Below, one piece after another: positions 7,738 to 15,777 of a stretch of DNA of 64,000 nt. This DNA is from a bacterium. Its GTDB lineage: Bacteria; Acidobacteriota; Thermoanaerobaculia; Multivoradales; J023. The translations under genes were made by a program, and so were the position numbers. The stretch's first letter is position 1. Each line of letters starts with the position of its first letter. The stretch spans positions 90,164-154,163 of the forward strand of contig JAAELT010000684.1 of the NCBI GenBank assembly GCA_024226315.1, in the 5' to 3' direction. Below the pieces are notes generated by a model. The model was not told where the DNA came from. It saw only the letters and a program-made list of their open reading frames with translations, and did no database searches.

Positions 7738-8319
7738 GTGCCCACTCCGGTCCTGCATCTCGTCGCCGGACCGAACGGAGCGGGCAAGACGACCTTCTAC
7801 GAAGAGATCCTTGGTCCGGTCACCCGGCTGCCGTTCATCAACGCCGACGTCATCGCTCTCGAGCGCTGGCCGAACGATGCGGCCGTCCATGCCTACGAGG
7901 CAGCCGAGGAAGCCGCCAGGCGGCGCGCGGTGGCAATCGAGAATCTGCGTTCCTTCATCACCGAAACCGTCTTCTCGCATCCTTCCAAGCTGGACCTGCT
8001 GCGGGCCGCGGGTGTCGCGGGTTACAGACGGTATCTCCATGTCATCCTGATCCCGGAAGAGCTGGCGGTACGGCGGGTTGGTGTGCGGGTGGAGACCGGC
8101 GGTCACGACGTACCGGAAGACAAGATCCGGAATCGCTATCGCCGGCTCTGGTCTCTCGTCCGTCAGGCTATTGCCCTCGCGGACGAGGTGGAGGTCCGGG
8201 ACAACAGCCGCGCGAAGACTCCGTTTCGCACGGTCGCTCGCTATCTGAGCGGAGACCTGGTGGGCTCGGCGGATTGGCCGAGCTGGACGCCAGAAGAGCT
8301 GCGCCTCGCCCGTGAATAG
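7738..8319 (+). CDS. Zeta-type toxin (P-loop kinase)
   Basis: A 193-residue zeta-toxin-like kinase. HLVAGPNGAGKTTFYEEIL near residues 8-25 is Walker A, FINADVIALERWP the substrate-side Asp motif, and FITETVFSHPSK the conserved Thr/Glu strand. RRVGVRVETGGHDVPEDKIRNRYRR is the lid with basic residues that hold phosphate. Zeta toxins phosphorylate UDP-N-acetylglucosamine and block wall synthesis; this chromosomal branch often has unknown substrates. The GTG start one base after the antitoxin stop is the only in-frame start just ahead of the P-loop. The frame continues upstream within the antitoxin gene, but that extension lacks the domain. It is the last gene before the second repeat array. Confidence 0.85.
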   Translation: MPTPVLHLVAGPNGAGKTTFYEEILGPVTRLPFINADVIALERWPNDAAVHAYEAAEEAARRRAVAIENLRSFITETVFSHPSKLDLLRAAGVAGYRRYLHVILIPEELAVRRVGVRVETGGHDVPEDKIRNRYRRLWSLVRQAIALADEVEVRDNSRAKTPFRTVARYLSGDLVGSADWPSWTPEELRLARE

Positions 8320-8650
8320 GGCGAGCCGCCTCAGAAGGTCGCATGCCCCGGCGAGAATGTTTACAACAATGTTTTAAAACATGGATCTTGCCCGACGCGA
8401 CCCGTGTCGGAGCTGGTTGCGGCACCTCGATCGACCGACCGCGACCGATGTCGGCCTCGAGGTGGGAGAGTTGCAGAAGTTCCCTGAAACCGTGACTCCG
8501 CGGACTCTGAGCGGCCCTCGAAGACCTCGAATCATCCTGTTTTCAGGGCCTTCTGAGCAAAGTGAGAGCCCATAGGCAAGTTGACGGTGACGCAGCTGTT
8601 TGCCCGTCCTGCGCCGGTGCTGCGCCACCGGTGACGCCGGCAGCTCCGAC
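8320..8650. other. Gene-poor stretch with a perfect AT palindrome
   Basis: No credible gene here. The 14-bp perfect palindrome ATGTTTTAAAACAT lies at 8369-8382 in an unusually AT-rich patch (8355-8385) of this GC-rich DNA. A 64-codon open frame from 8381 has no recognisable domain and I do not call it. The right part leads into the repeat array and already shows one dyad-rich piece (GCGCCACCGGTGACGCCGGC region near 8622-8641). Confidence 0.5.
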
Positions 8651-8992
8651 GGAAGAAAAGGGCCACGTCACCAGTGACACTGGCGATTTTGCCGGAAGAA
8701 CGGGGCCTTGCCACCGGTGGCAGAGGTCGTTTTGCCGGAAGAAAAGGGCCTTGCCACCGATGACAGTGGGTGGTTTTGCCGGAAGAATGGGGCCGCGTCT
8801 TGTGCAAGATATGCGGATTTGCCGGAAGAATGAGGCTTCTGGTGCGGCTCGGGCAGCCGGATTCCGGAAGAACGGGGCTTCTTTGGCCGGTCGGAGGCGC
8901 CGTGGCCGGAAGAACGGGGCTTTCTTTCGGCGTCGGTAGACTGGGGGTCGGAAGGACGGGGATTCTCTGGCGGCCCGGGAGGCCCGCCCAAC
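8651..8992. repeat. Tandem repeat array, about 43-bp period, 8 units with variable dyads
   Basis: The core GGAAGAA(A/C/T)GGGGCC, mostly preceded by TTTTGCC, starts at 8651, 8694, 8737, 8781, 8824, 8866, 8908 and 8950, with steps of 43, 43, 44, 43, 42, 42 and 42 bp. The roughly 25 bp between cores differ in sequence, yet several hold their own perfect dyad: CCAGTG-A-CACTGG at 8671-8683, TGCCACCGGTGGCA at 8709-8722, TCTTG-TG-CAAGA at 8798-8809 and CGGCT-N5-AGCCG at 8845-8859. Unit 3 has a broken version and units 6-8 only weak ones. The core differs from that of the array at 4300, but the period and plan match. Frames crossing it are not convincing genes. Confidence 0.88.
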
Positions 8993-9016
8993 GATTCTCG
9001 GGCGCTCGGCGCGCCC

Positions 9017-9414
9017 TCAGAAGATCGTCTGCCCCAGCGCCGACAGCAACAGCTCGCACGCCAGCTCGGCGGTGCGGTTGTGTTTGCGCAGGCCCTGGTG
9101 CTTCATGCTGCTGGCCAGCAGCCGCGCCGAGCGTGGCGAGAGGTCGCCGAGCCGCGCCAGCCAGCCGCGCCAGCGGGGCTGACGGTCGAGCATGGGGGTG
9201 GCGACGGCGTCGGGGCAGACCATGGTGAGCGCCACGCCGTGTGGGCGCGCTCCTCGGGCCAGCCAGCGTCCGCGGCGTGGGCGCGCAGGGCCTCCAGATC
9301 GAGGTCCGTTGCCGTCACCCGGTGGCCGCGGGCCAGGATCTCGCCCGCCAGGTGGCGGCCGATGCCGCTGGCGCAGCCGGTGACGAGAAAACGGTCGAGA
9401 GGCGGGCTGGTCAT
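9017..9414 (-). pseudogene. Short-chain dehydrogenase remnant with internal deletion
   Basis: The first 60 or so codons (from the ATG at 9414) read MTSPPLDRFLVTGCASGIGRH and on through a normal Rossmann N-terminus with TGxxxGIG. The frame then shifts near 9240 into ALTMVCPDAVATPML (from 9235), which matches the late part of SDR enzymes (the PDAVxTPM region after the active site), and ends at 9017. The central 100 or so residues holding NNAG, the catalytic Ser and the YxxxK motif are absent. The gene therefore cannot make an active oxidoreductase. One deletion at the 9235-9245 joint explains both halves. It lies directly beside the second repeat array. Confidence 0.75.
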
Positions 9415-9549
9415 CAGGATTGCCGGGGCGCTGCCGCGACGAAGATATCAGCTCGTGGCGCGGCAGAAGGGCGCGGTGTTGGGGCTCCGGAGCGCCGAGC
9501 CGGAGGACCGTCCGGTCACGGCGTGATTCTCCTCGTATAGGATAGCCAG

Positions 9550-10611
9550 GTGATCACTTCGGTCGAAGTCGAGAACCTGCGGGGAATCCGGCAGGGCAAG
9601 CTCGAGGCCCTGTCGCGTTTGACGGTTCTCGTCGGCCGTAACGGCTCCGGCAAGAGCTCCCTATTGGAAGCGTCCCTCATCGCCGCCTCACGGGTACCGG
9701 CGATCGGGGCCGGCCTCGTCGTGCAATCTCGTCAGCAGTACAACGGCGCCAGGTGGCTGATCCACGGGGGGGGCGGGCGAGACCGTCCCCCGGCACGACT
9801 TGCGGCGGTTCTCCTCGGTGGAGAACGGATCGAGCGCGAGCTTGTCTGGGACAACTATCTCGCTGTTGACGTCATGTCGAGGGCGTTGGCAAACCGAGGG
9901 GCGCCCAGGCCCTACAGCGCGTTCAGGATCCATCGCCGGCATCCGCCCCTCGAGAATCCATCGAATCCGGACCCGACAACGGAGAACTTCTCCATCGCGG
10001 GAATGGCAGCCGACAACCAATTCGAGCCCTTCGACGCAGAGGGAAAAGACCCCAAGGGTCTAGCCTTCCGTCTGGTTCAGCCTCATTCGACGCAGGCGCT
10101 CCATGACCTCTTTTCGATGGCTCTGGAGCAAGGCCGCAAACGGGATGTGCTCGAGCATGCGAAGGCTCTGGTGCCCGAGCTCGTCGATCTCGATATCTTG
10201 ACCGAGGCCGGAGTACCCTGGCTCGCGCTCGATTTGCCGGGTGGCCCAGTACCGGCAACACTCAGTGGCGACGGAGTGCTTGCGGCTTTGCGGATCGTCT
10301 TTCAACTCGCGGCGGCAGAGGGAGTTGCCCTGATCGAGGAACCGGAGGTCCACCAACATCCGGCGGGCCTGGCTCGCGTGACTCTCGCGATCGTGACCGC
10401 CGTGCGGCTTGGGCTGCAGGTGATTCTGACGACCCACAGTCTCGAGCTCATCGATCATCTGATCGCTCACCTGACCGACGAGGAATTGAATCACGATGAC
10501 TTTCTCACCGTGACTCGCGTGCGCCTCGAGAGTGGAATGCTCCATGCGACGAGCAGCGTCGCAAGTGAGGTCGCGCAAGCGCGGGCAGAGATCGAAGAGG
10601 ACCTGCGTTGA
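9550..10611 (+). CDS. ABC-type/OLD-like AAA ATPase, probable defence protein
   Basis: A 353-residue SMC/ABC-like ATPase of the AAA_15/AAA_21 group. Walker A is VGRNGSGKSSLLEA near residue 28, a signature-like TLSGDGVLAALRIVF precedes Walker B VALIEEPEVHQHP, and the H-loop is ILTTHSLELIDHL. This order is that of the ATPase module of OLD, Gabija GajA and PARIS AriA proteins, but no TOPRIM domain is fused. One is encoded by the next gene instead, whose TTG overlaps this stop by 4 bases. TATAGGAT at 9536-9543 ends 6 nt before the GTG start and there is no Shine-Dalgarno, so the mRNA may be leaderless. A role as sensor in phage defence is inference from family and pairing. Confidence 0.82.
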   Translation: MITSVEVENLRGIRQGKLEALSRLTVLVGRNGSGKSSLLEASLIAASRVPAIGAGLVVQSRQQYNGARWLIHGGGGRDRPPARLAAVLLGGERIERELVWDNYLAVDVMSRALANRGAPRPYSAFRIHRRHPPLENPSNPDPTTENFSIAGMAADNQFEPFDAEGKDPKGLAFRLVQPHSTQALHDLFSMALEQGRKRDVLEHAKALVPELVDLDILTEAGVPWLALDLPGGPVPATLSGDGVLAALRIVFQLAAAEGVALIEEPEVHQHPAGLARVTLAIVTAVRLGLQVILTTHSLELIDHLIAHLTDEELNHDDFLTVTRVRLESGMLHATSSVASEVAQARAEIEEDLR

Positions 10612-11318
10612 ATTGGGCGGAGCTCCATTGCGAGGGCTTCCACGACCGCGCCTTCCTCGCTGGCTGGCTCGAGACACGGGGTTGGACCGACCCTGGGTGG
10701 ACGGGTAGGATTCGTTCGCGAATCAGGAATCCGATAACCCAAAAGGACGTCACAAAGGGCCGCTTCGCATTCCAGTTTGAGGACACGATGTTCCTCGAAA
10801 TCATTCCGGCTGGCGGCAAGGAGGGTGCGGTCAGGAACGCCTGCCGTACTCTCAAGAACTCGCCGACGAATGCAACTCCCCCAGCGCAGGTGGTCGTCGT
10901 TTGCGATTTGGACGAGGAGGATCTCGCTGCTTGTCTTCAGCGGCTTCAGAAGCGACTCTTGGCCTCACGCCCGCCGTCGGTACAGATCCAGACCGCGACG
11001 CTCATCTGGCACGCCGCCGGTGAGTTCGGCCCGGGAGTCCCGCTCGAGCAAACGCTCGAGCGGCTCGTTTGCGGGGCACTGTCTCGTGCGTATCGGAACC
11101 GGGGGCAGACTGTCCAGGAATGGCTGGCAGCCATAGGCGGGGACCCACTGCCGAAGAGCTACTCCTGGTCGCATATGGCAGGTTGGTACGCCAAACACGG
11201 CTGTGACGATTTCTATCGGTTGGTGTGGCGTGAGGAGCCTGTTCGAAGTGAGCTTCAGGCGCTACTCGACGACCACTGGATGGAGGAACTGACGGCCCTG
11301 GAGTCCGGCCCCCCGTAG
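10608..11318 (+). CDS. TOPRIM-like putative nuclease partner of the ATPase
   Basis: A 236-residue protein without a certain family. Two motifs suggest a TOPRIM fold: ELHCEGFHDRAFL (Glu9-Gly10, Asp13), and VVVVCDLDEED (Asp100, Asp102, Glu103-104) after hydrophobic strands. These are the metal-binding E and DxD positions of OLD-type nucleases and DUF4435-like proteins. The TTG start overlaps the ATPase stop (4-base overlap), so the two are made together, a layout shared with split ATPase/nuclease defence pairs such as PARIS. Sequence beyond the motifs (LIWHAAGEFGPGVPLEQTLERL) is unfamiliar. Other options are an RNase or a regulator of the ATPase. The next gene is convergent. Confidence 0.65.
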   Translation: MNWAELHCEGFHDRAFLAGWLETRGWTDPGWTGRIRSRIRNPITQKDVTKGRFAFQFEDTMFLEIIPAGGKEGAVRNACRTLKNSPTNATPPAQVVVVCDLDEEDLAACLQRLQKRLLASRPPSVQIQTATLIWHAAGEFGPGVPLEQTLERLVCGALSRAYRNRGQTVQEWLAAIGGDPLPKSYSWSHMAGWYAKHGCDDFYRLVWREEPVRSELQALLDDHWMEELTALESGPP

Positions 11319-11361
11319 ACCCGTTCCGCTTCCTGATGTGGAGTGTCTCGCTCGACGATGC

Positions 11362-11898
11362 TCACGAATGGGGCCGGTAGGCCCGGATCCGCTCCGGATT
11401 CGTTTCCAGGTGGGCGCCGCCGATCAGGTCGACGCAGTCGGGCACGGCGGCGAAGACGGCGTCGAGGCAGGTCGCGATCGCGCGCGGATTGCCGGGCAGG
11501 TTGATGATCAGGCACGAGCCGCGCACCGCCGCGTGCTGGCGCGACAGGATGGCGGTGGGCACCTCGGCGAGCGAGACGCGGCGCATGAGCTCGCCGAAGC
11601 CGGGCAGCAGCCGGGTGGCGACCGCCTCGGTGGCCTCCGGGGTGACGTCGCGGGGGGCCGGCCCGGTGCCGCCCGAGGTCAGCACCAGGTCGCAGCCGAC
11701 GTCGTCGGCGAGCTCGACGAGCGCGGCCTCGATGACCTCCTGGTCATCCGAGATCAGGCGGACGTGGATCTCGTGGGGCGAGGTGATCACCTCGCGCAGG
11801 TAGGCACCCATCGCCGGCCCGGAGCGGTCTTCGTATTCGCCGCGGCTGGCTCGGTCGGAGATAGACAGGGTACCGAGGCGGGCGGGGCGTGGGCTCAC
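11362..11898 (-). CDS. mog: MoaB/MogA-type molybdopterin adenylyltransferase
   Basis: A 178-residue protein of the MogA/MoaB family, which adenylates molybdopterin during molybdenum cofactor synthesis in the cytoplasm. Visible motifs are GTLSISDRASRGEYEDRSGP near residue 8, DLVLTSGGTGPAPRDVTPEAT (the MPT-binding GGTG loop) and LIINLPGNPRA near the C-terminus. The length is normal for MogA. No other moa/moe gene lies nearby. It follows the M29 peptidase on the same strand with a 13-bp gap, so they may be co-transcribed. The MogA versus MoaB assignment is not certain from sequence alone. Confidence 0.88.
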   Translation of the reverse strand: MSPRPARLGTLSISDRASRGEYEDRSGPAMGAYLREVITSPHEIHVRLISDDQEVIEAALVELADDVGCDLVLTSGGTGPAPRDVTPEATEAVATRLLPGFGELMRRVSLAEVPTAILSRQHAAVRGSCLIINLPGNPRAIATCLDAVFAAVPDCVDLIGGAHLETNPERIRAYRPHS

Positions 11899-11911
11899 GG
11901 GTTCAGGTGCC

Positions 11912-13030
11912 TCAGGCGGTGAGGCGCTCGGGGTTCAGGTCCTCGAGCTCGGGGATCACGAACCGACCGGCGCGCCGGATGAGCTTGTCGTCGAAGTAGA
12001 CGTCGCCGCCACCATTTTCGGGCGTCATCGACAGCACCATGTCCCAGTGGACGTCGCTCTTGTTGCCGTTGTCGGCGGTCTGGTAGGCGTTGCCGGGCGT
12101 CAGGTGGATGCTGCCGGCCATCTTCTCGTCGAACAGGATGTCCTTCATCGGCTCGGTGATGTGGGGGTTGAAACCGAGCGCGAACTCGCCCACGTAGCGG
12201 GCGCCGTCATCTGAATCGAGAACCGCTTCGAGATGCGTGGGATCGGTGCTCGCGGCTTCGACCACCTTGCCGTCACGGAAGCTCAGGCGTACGTCGCGGT
12301 GGGTGACGCCCTGGTAGATGGTGGGCATGTTGAAGGCGATCTCGCCCTGAATCGAGTCGCGCACCGGAGCGGTGAACACCTCGCCGTCGGGGATGTTGCG
12401 ATCGCCGTCGCATCCGATCGCCGGGATGCCGCGGATCGAGAAGGTCAGATCGGTGCCGGGGGCCACCAGGCGCACCCCGTCGGTGCTCTCCATGAGCTCT
12501 TTGAGCGGTTTCATGGCGCGCGACATGCGCGCGTAGTCCATGGTGCAGACGCGGAAGTAGAAGTCCTCGAACTGCTCGGTGGACATCTCGGCCTGCTGCG
12601 CCATCGACGGGCTGGGCCAGCGGATCACCACCCAGCGGGTTTTCTCCACCCGGAGGTCACGGTGCGCCGGCTGCCACCAGAGGCTCTGGTAGCGCCTCAT
12701 CTTTTCGGGCGGCACGTCGGACCACTCGGAGACGTTGGGGTTGCCGCGGGCGCCGATGTAGGCCTGGACCTTCGACATGCGATAGGCGTCGACCTCGCCG
12801 ATCAGGCTCATCTGCTCGTCGCTCGAGCACAGCATCAGATCGCGCATCACGGCCATCGAGCGCAGGCTGACGATCGGCCTGCCGCCGGCTCCGTCGATGG
12901 TACGGATCAGGCTCCGGACGAAGGTTTCCGGAATGTCGAACGCCTCGACCAGGACGGCTTCGCCGGGCTGCACGGCGCAGGAGTAGTTGACCAGGATGTC
13001 GGCCAGTTTCTCGTAGCGTGGATCGGCCAT
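11912..13030 (-). CDS. M29-family aminopeptidase
   Basis: A 372-residue metalloaminopeptidase of family M29 (AmpS/aminopeptidase T), a cytoplasmic two-metal exopeptidase. The family hallmarks are present in order: NIPDGEVFTAP (metal Glu), GEFALGFNPHI (metal Glu) and a C-terminal HLTPGNAYQTADNGNKSDVHWDMVL block (His and Asp ligands). The N-terminal domain begins YEKLADILVNYSCAVQPGE, as usual for the family. The length is normal. The protein probably trims peptides for amino acid reuse. It is upstream of the mog-like gene on the same strand. Confidence 0.92.
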   Translation of the reverse strand: MADPRYEKLADILVNYSCAVQPGEAVLVEAFDIPETFVRSLIRTIDGAGGRPIVSLRSMAVMRDLMLCSSDEQMSLIGEVDAYRMSKVQAYIGARGNPNVSEWSDVPPEKMRRYQSLWWQPAHRDLRVEKTRWVVIRWPSPSMAQQAEMSTEQFEDFYFRVCTMDYARMSRAMKPLKELMESTDGVRLVAPGTDLTFSIRGIPAIGCDGDRNIPDGEVFTAPVRDSIQGEIAFNMPTIYQGVTHRDVRLSFRDGKVVEAASTDPTHLEAVLDSDDGARYVGEFALGFNPHITEPMKDILFDEKMAGSIHLTPGNAYQTADNGNKSDVHWDMVLSMTPENGGGDVYFDDKLIRRAGRFVIPELEDLNPERLTA

Positions 13031-13130
13031 GGCTCGCTTTCTCGCGGTCGAGGCGGCGACGGGGAGGGCTTCTCGAGCCCTCCCGCCGCATGATCGTTCA
13101 GACGGGATGTCAGACTTTCTGGCTGTGATG

Positions 13131-13427
13131 TCAGACTGTGATCACGCAGTCGCGCGATCCGAAGCGATTGTACTCCAGCCGGTCGGGGGACTCGTCGTTC
13201 AGCCAGTGCTCGCCGTCCGCCAGGTAGCGGAAGCGGTAGTCGGTGCCGGCCGGAAGCGAGACCGTGAGGCTATGGCTGCCGTCTTTGCGCTTGACGAGCG
13301 GGTGCTGCTCGGCGTCCCAGGCGTTGAACTCGCCGAGCAGGAAGACCTTCTCGGCCTCGGTTTCCGCCGGCACCTTGAAGGTCACGCGGCAGGAGCCGCC
13401 GGTCTTGGTGTAATTCTTCTTCAGCAT
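13131..13427 (-). CDS. Small CBM48/isoamylase N-terminal-like glycogen-binding protein
   Basis: A 98-residue protein consisting of one early-set beta-sandwich, like the glycogen-recognition domain of AMPK beta and the N-domain of isoamylases. VTFKVPAETEAEKVFLLGEFNAWD carries the typical GxFNxWD signature, followed by HSLTVSLPAGTDYRFRYLADGEHWLNDE. The start follows CGAGGAGAACGAC. The stand-alone form is common in bacteria near glycogen genes, but none is here. It may bind alpha-glucans or be a protein-interaction module; no catalytic domain is present. Confidence 0.85.
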   Translation of the reverse strand: MLKKNYTKTGGSCRVTFKVPAETEAEKVFLLGEFNAWDAEQHPLVKRKDGSHSLTVSLPAGTDYRFRYLADGEHWLNDESPDRLEYNRFGSRDCVITV

Positions 13428-13686
13428 GTCGTTCTCCTCGTTCTACATGAGTCGATGATTGCGGTCACCTCGGGCAGGATCGCGAATCCGCCCCCGTCGC
13501 CGGAGGCGGTCTCGCTGTCATGAGTAGCTGCCCGACAGATGAGAAAGGGATTGAGAAAGGATCAAGTCTCTCGAAAGGCAAGAGGCCGCGAACGCGGCGA
13601 GAGACCACGCGCCGAAAGCGCCGGCGCAACGTAGCACATCTTGCACCGGAAAACCACGGTTTTCGTGACGGTGCGGAGCGTCGTTC

Positions 13687-15552
13687 TCAGATCGACTGCG
13701 TGGTGGCCTCGACAGTGCCAGCTTCGACAGTGTCCGCCGCGGCGGTCTCGGGACGGGTCGCGATCGGCCGGGTCTCGTCGGGACCGGACATTTCCGGCTG
13801 GATGCCGGCCATGATGCGCCAGCCGGTGACCTTCTCGTCGATCTCGCGCAGACGCTTGCCGATCAGGCGGCAGAGCAGCAGCATGAAGCCACGAGCGGCG
13901 TGGGGATCCATGGTCAGGATCTCACTCAGGGTCTGCTCGTCGAAGGCGACCACGGTCGCCGGCCCTTCGAAGGCCTTGGCGTCGGCCGAGCGCGGCTCGC
14001 CGTCGATCAGCGACATCTCGCCGAAGAAGTCTCCGTGGTCGAGGATAGCCAGGGCCTCCTCGCCGCCGCCCGGGATGAACTTGCTGATCATCACCTTGCC
14101 CTCGAGCACCACGTACATCTCGCGACCCTCGTCGCCCTCGTGGAACAGGAAGGTGCCACCCGGATAGCGCTTGACGCTCGACAGGTCGGCCAGGGTCTGG
14201 AGCTCCTCGCCGGAGAGCCCCTGCTCACGAAACAGCTCGATCTTGTCGTCGGACTTGCTCGACGCGACCTCGATCGTCGCCGGCGTCGGCTTGTCCTTGC
14301 GCAGGCCTTCCAGGCTGTCCGCGCCGCCGTCGTCGGAGAAGAAGGTGCGTAGCTGCTCGTTGGCGCCGCGCAGCTTCTGCGCCAGCCCGTGCCAGAAGCT
14401 CGAGAAGACCTGCACGGCGAGCTCGGGATGTTCGTCGAGCAGCAGCTCGAATTCGGCGGCGTCGAAGCGCACCAGGCGGCAGGCCTGGCTGGCGATCGCG
14501 TCGCCGGTCCGCTCGCCGGGCAGGATGAAGTTGATCTCGCCGAACAGGCTGCCCGGCCCCAGAGCACCGAGGGGGAACTCGCCGTAGGAGGTCGGACGGC
14601 GGATCGCGATGCGCCCCTTCTCGAGGATGTAGAAGTCGGCCTCGTCGCTGCCGTACTCGAAGATCATCTCGCCCCTCTCGTAGTGCTCTTCGTGGGCCGC
14701 CCGAGTGAGCTGGAAGACATGCTCGTCGTCGAGGTGCGACCAGGCGTCGATGCCGCGCAGGCGTCGGCCGAGCTCCAGCCGACCGGCGCCTTCCTGATGC
14801 GGCCTGGTGATCTCGATCGCCCGCGCCGACTCCTCTTCGCGCAGGAAGCGCTCGCGCTGCATCTCCAGCCGATCGAAGGCGGTCTGCAGCTTCTCCCGCC
14901 GTTCCCGGAACAGGTTCACCAGGTCGGTGCTCGAGATCTTGCGGATGAGCTTGAGCCGGCGGATACGGCGTTTCAGGTACTTGGCGCTCTCCCGGTCGTC
15001 GTCGCGTAGCAGGAGAAAGGCGTCGATAGTGGCTTCGAGTGCCTCCGCGTAGTGCTCGCGCTCGTACTCCACGCGGCCGAGCAAATCGGCGATTTGCCGG
15101 TCGAACGGATTGTAGCGTTGAGCCCGGCGCAGCTCCTTGCCGGCTTCGTCATACTGCTTGTCGCGAAACAACAGCTTGCCGCCCAGCTTGTGGACGAATG
15201 GGTTGATCATGTCCTTGCGGCGGGCGATCTCCAGGCATTCGGCGGCCAGGTCCGGCTTACCGCGTTCCTCGTACAGCGCGGCGAGGCCGAAGAAGTGTGC
15301 CGAGTCGATGGCGTCGCGCCGGAGCTGCTCGCGCAGGGCCAGCTCGGCGTCGCGCGCCGTGTCGCCCAGGCTGCGGCGCCGGTGCTTGCGCACCTCGGCG
15401 AGGTTGAGCTGGATACCCATGTTGTCGGGCGCGAAGCGCAGAGCGAGTTGAAACAGCTCGTCCGCTTCTTCGTACATATCGCGGTCGGCGAAACGTTTCG
15501 CCAGCGATGTGAGCAGCTCCAGGTCGACCGGAGGCTTTCTCGGTTCGGTCAT
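13687..15552 (-). CDS. TPR protein with two cyclic-nucleotide-binding domains
   Basis: A 621-residue cytoplasmic protein. The N-terminal half has TPR-like repeats (ADELFQLALRFAPDNMGIQLNLAEV, HFFGLAALYEERGKPDLAAECLEIA, AGKELRRAQRYNPFDRQIADLLG). Two CRP-type cNMP domains follow at about residues 290-410 and 450-590, each with the phosphate-cassette-like GxLFGEINFILPGERTGDA and GDFFGEMSLIDGEPRSADA. The Arg in each cassette (ERTG, EPRS) suggests real nucleotide binding. There is no HTH, so it is not a CRP transcription factor; it may relay cAMP or c-di-GMP state to a TPR partner. ATG 15552 was chosen over an open upstream extension of unlikely make-up. It is divergent from the TPR gene at 15778. 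Confidence 0.85.
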   Translation of the reverse strand: MTEPRKPPVDLELLTSLAKRFADRDMYEEADELFQLALRFAPDNMGIQLNLAEVRKHRRRSLGDTARDAELALREQLRRDAIDSAHFFGLAALYEERGKPDLAAECLEIARRKDMINPFVHKLGGKLLFRDKQYDEAGKELRRAQRYNPFDRQIADLLGRVEYEREHYAEALEATIDAFLLLRDDDRESAKYLKRRIRRLKLIRKISSTDLVNLFRERREKLQTAFDRLEMQRERFLREEESARAIEITRPHQEGAGRLELGRRLRGIDAWSHLDDEHVFQLTRAAHEEHYERGEMIFEYGSDEADFYILEKGRIAIRRPTSYGEFPLGALGPGSLFGEINFILPGERTGDAIASQACRLVRFDAAEFELLLDEHPELAVQVFSSFWHGLAQKLRGANEQLRTFFSDDGGADSLEGLRKDKPTPATIEVASSKSDDKIELFREQGLSGEELQTLADLSSVKRYPGGTFLFHEGDEGREMYVVLEGKVMISKFIPGGGEEALAILDHGDFFGEMSLIDGEPRSADAKAFEGPATVVAFDEQTLSEILTMDPHAARGFMLLLCRLIGKRLREIDEKVTGWRIMAGIQPEMSGPDETRPIATRPETAAADTVEAGTVEATTQSI

Positions 15553-15777
15553 GGAGCCGACCAGTTTAACACGACGAGAAACGTACAATTCCCGTGGTTT
15601 CGGGAATCGAGCATCGTGAGCCGCCGCGGACCCACTCCAGCAGGGAAAATTTCCACCTGGTGTGCCAGGGGCCATCGTGGAGCCCTCTCGTGGGCTTCGA
15701 GCGGGTCTCCTCACGCTCCGCAACCGCTTAGATTTCTATGTCTATTCGACTATGATGGCCCGAATGACTTCCTGTGA

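Noticed and set aside
8381..8575. 64-codon plus-strand gene after the AT palindrome
   Set aside because: No ribosome-binding site, no recognisable domain, and Pro/Arg-biased composition.
8651..8992. CRISPR array
   Set aside because: The core is short and degenerate, spacers of about 27 bp contain their own dyads, step size drifts from 44 to 42 bp, and no cas gene is near.
8532..9059. Repeat protein on the minus strand across the second array
   Set aside because: The 43-44 bp steps break the frame of the repeat, so no constant protein unit exists; composition is unlike the genes around it.
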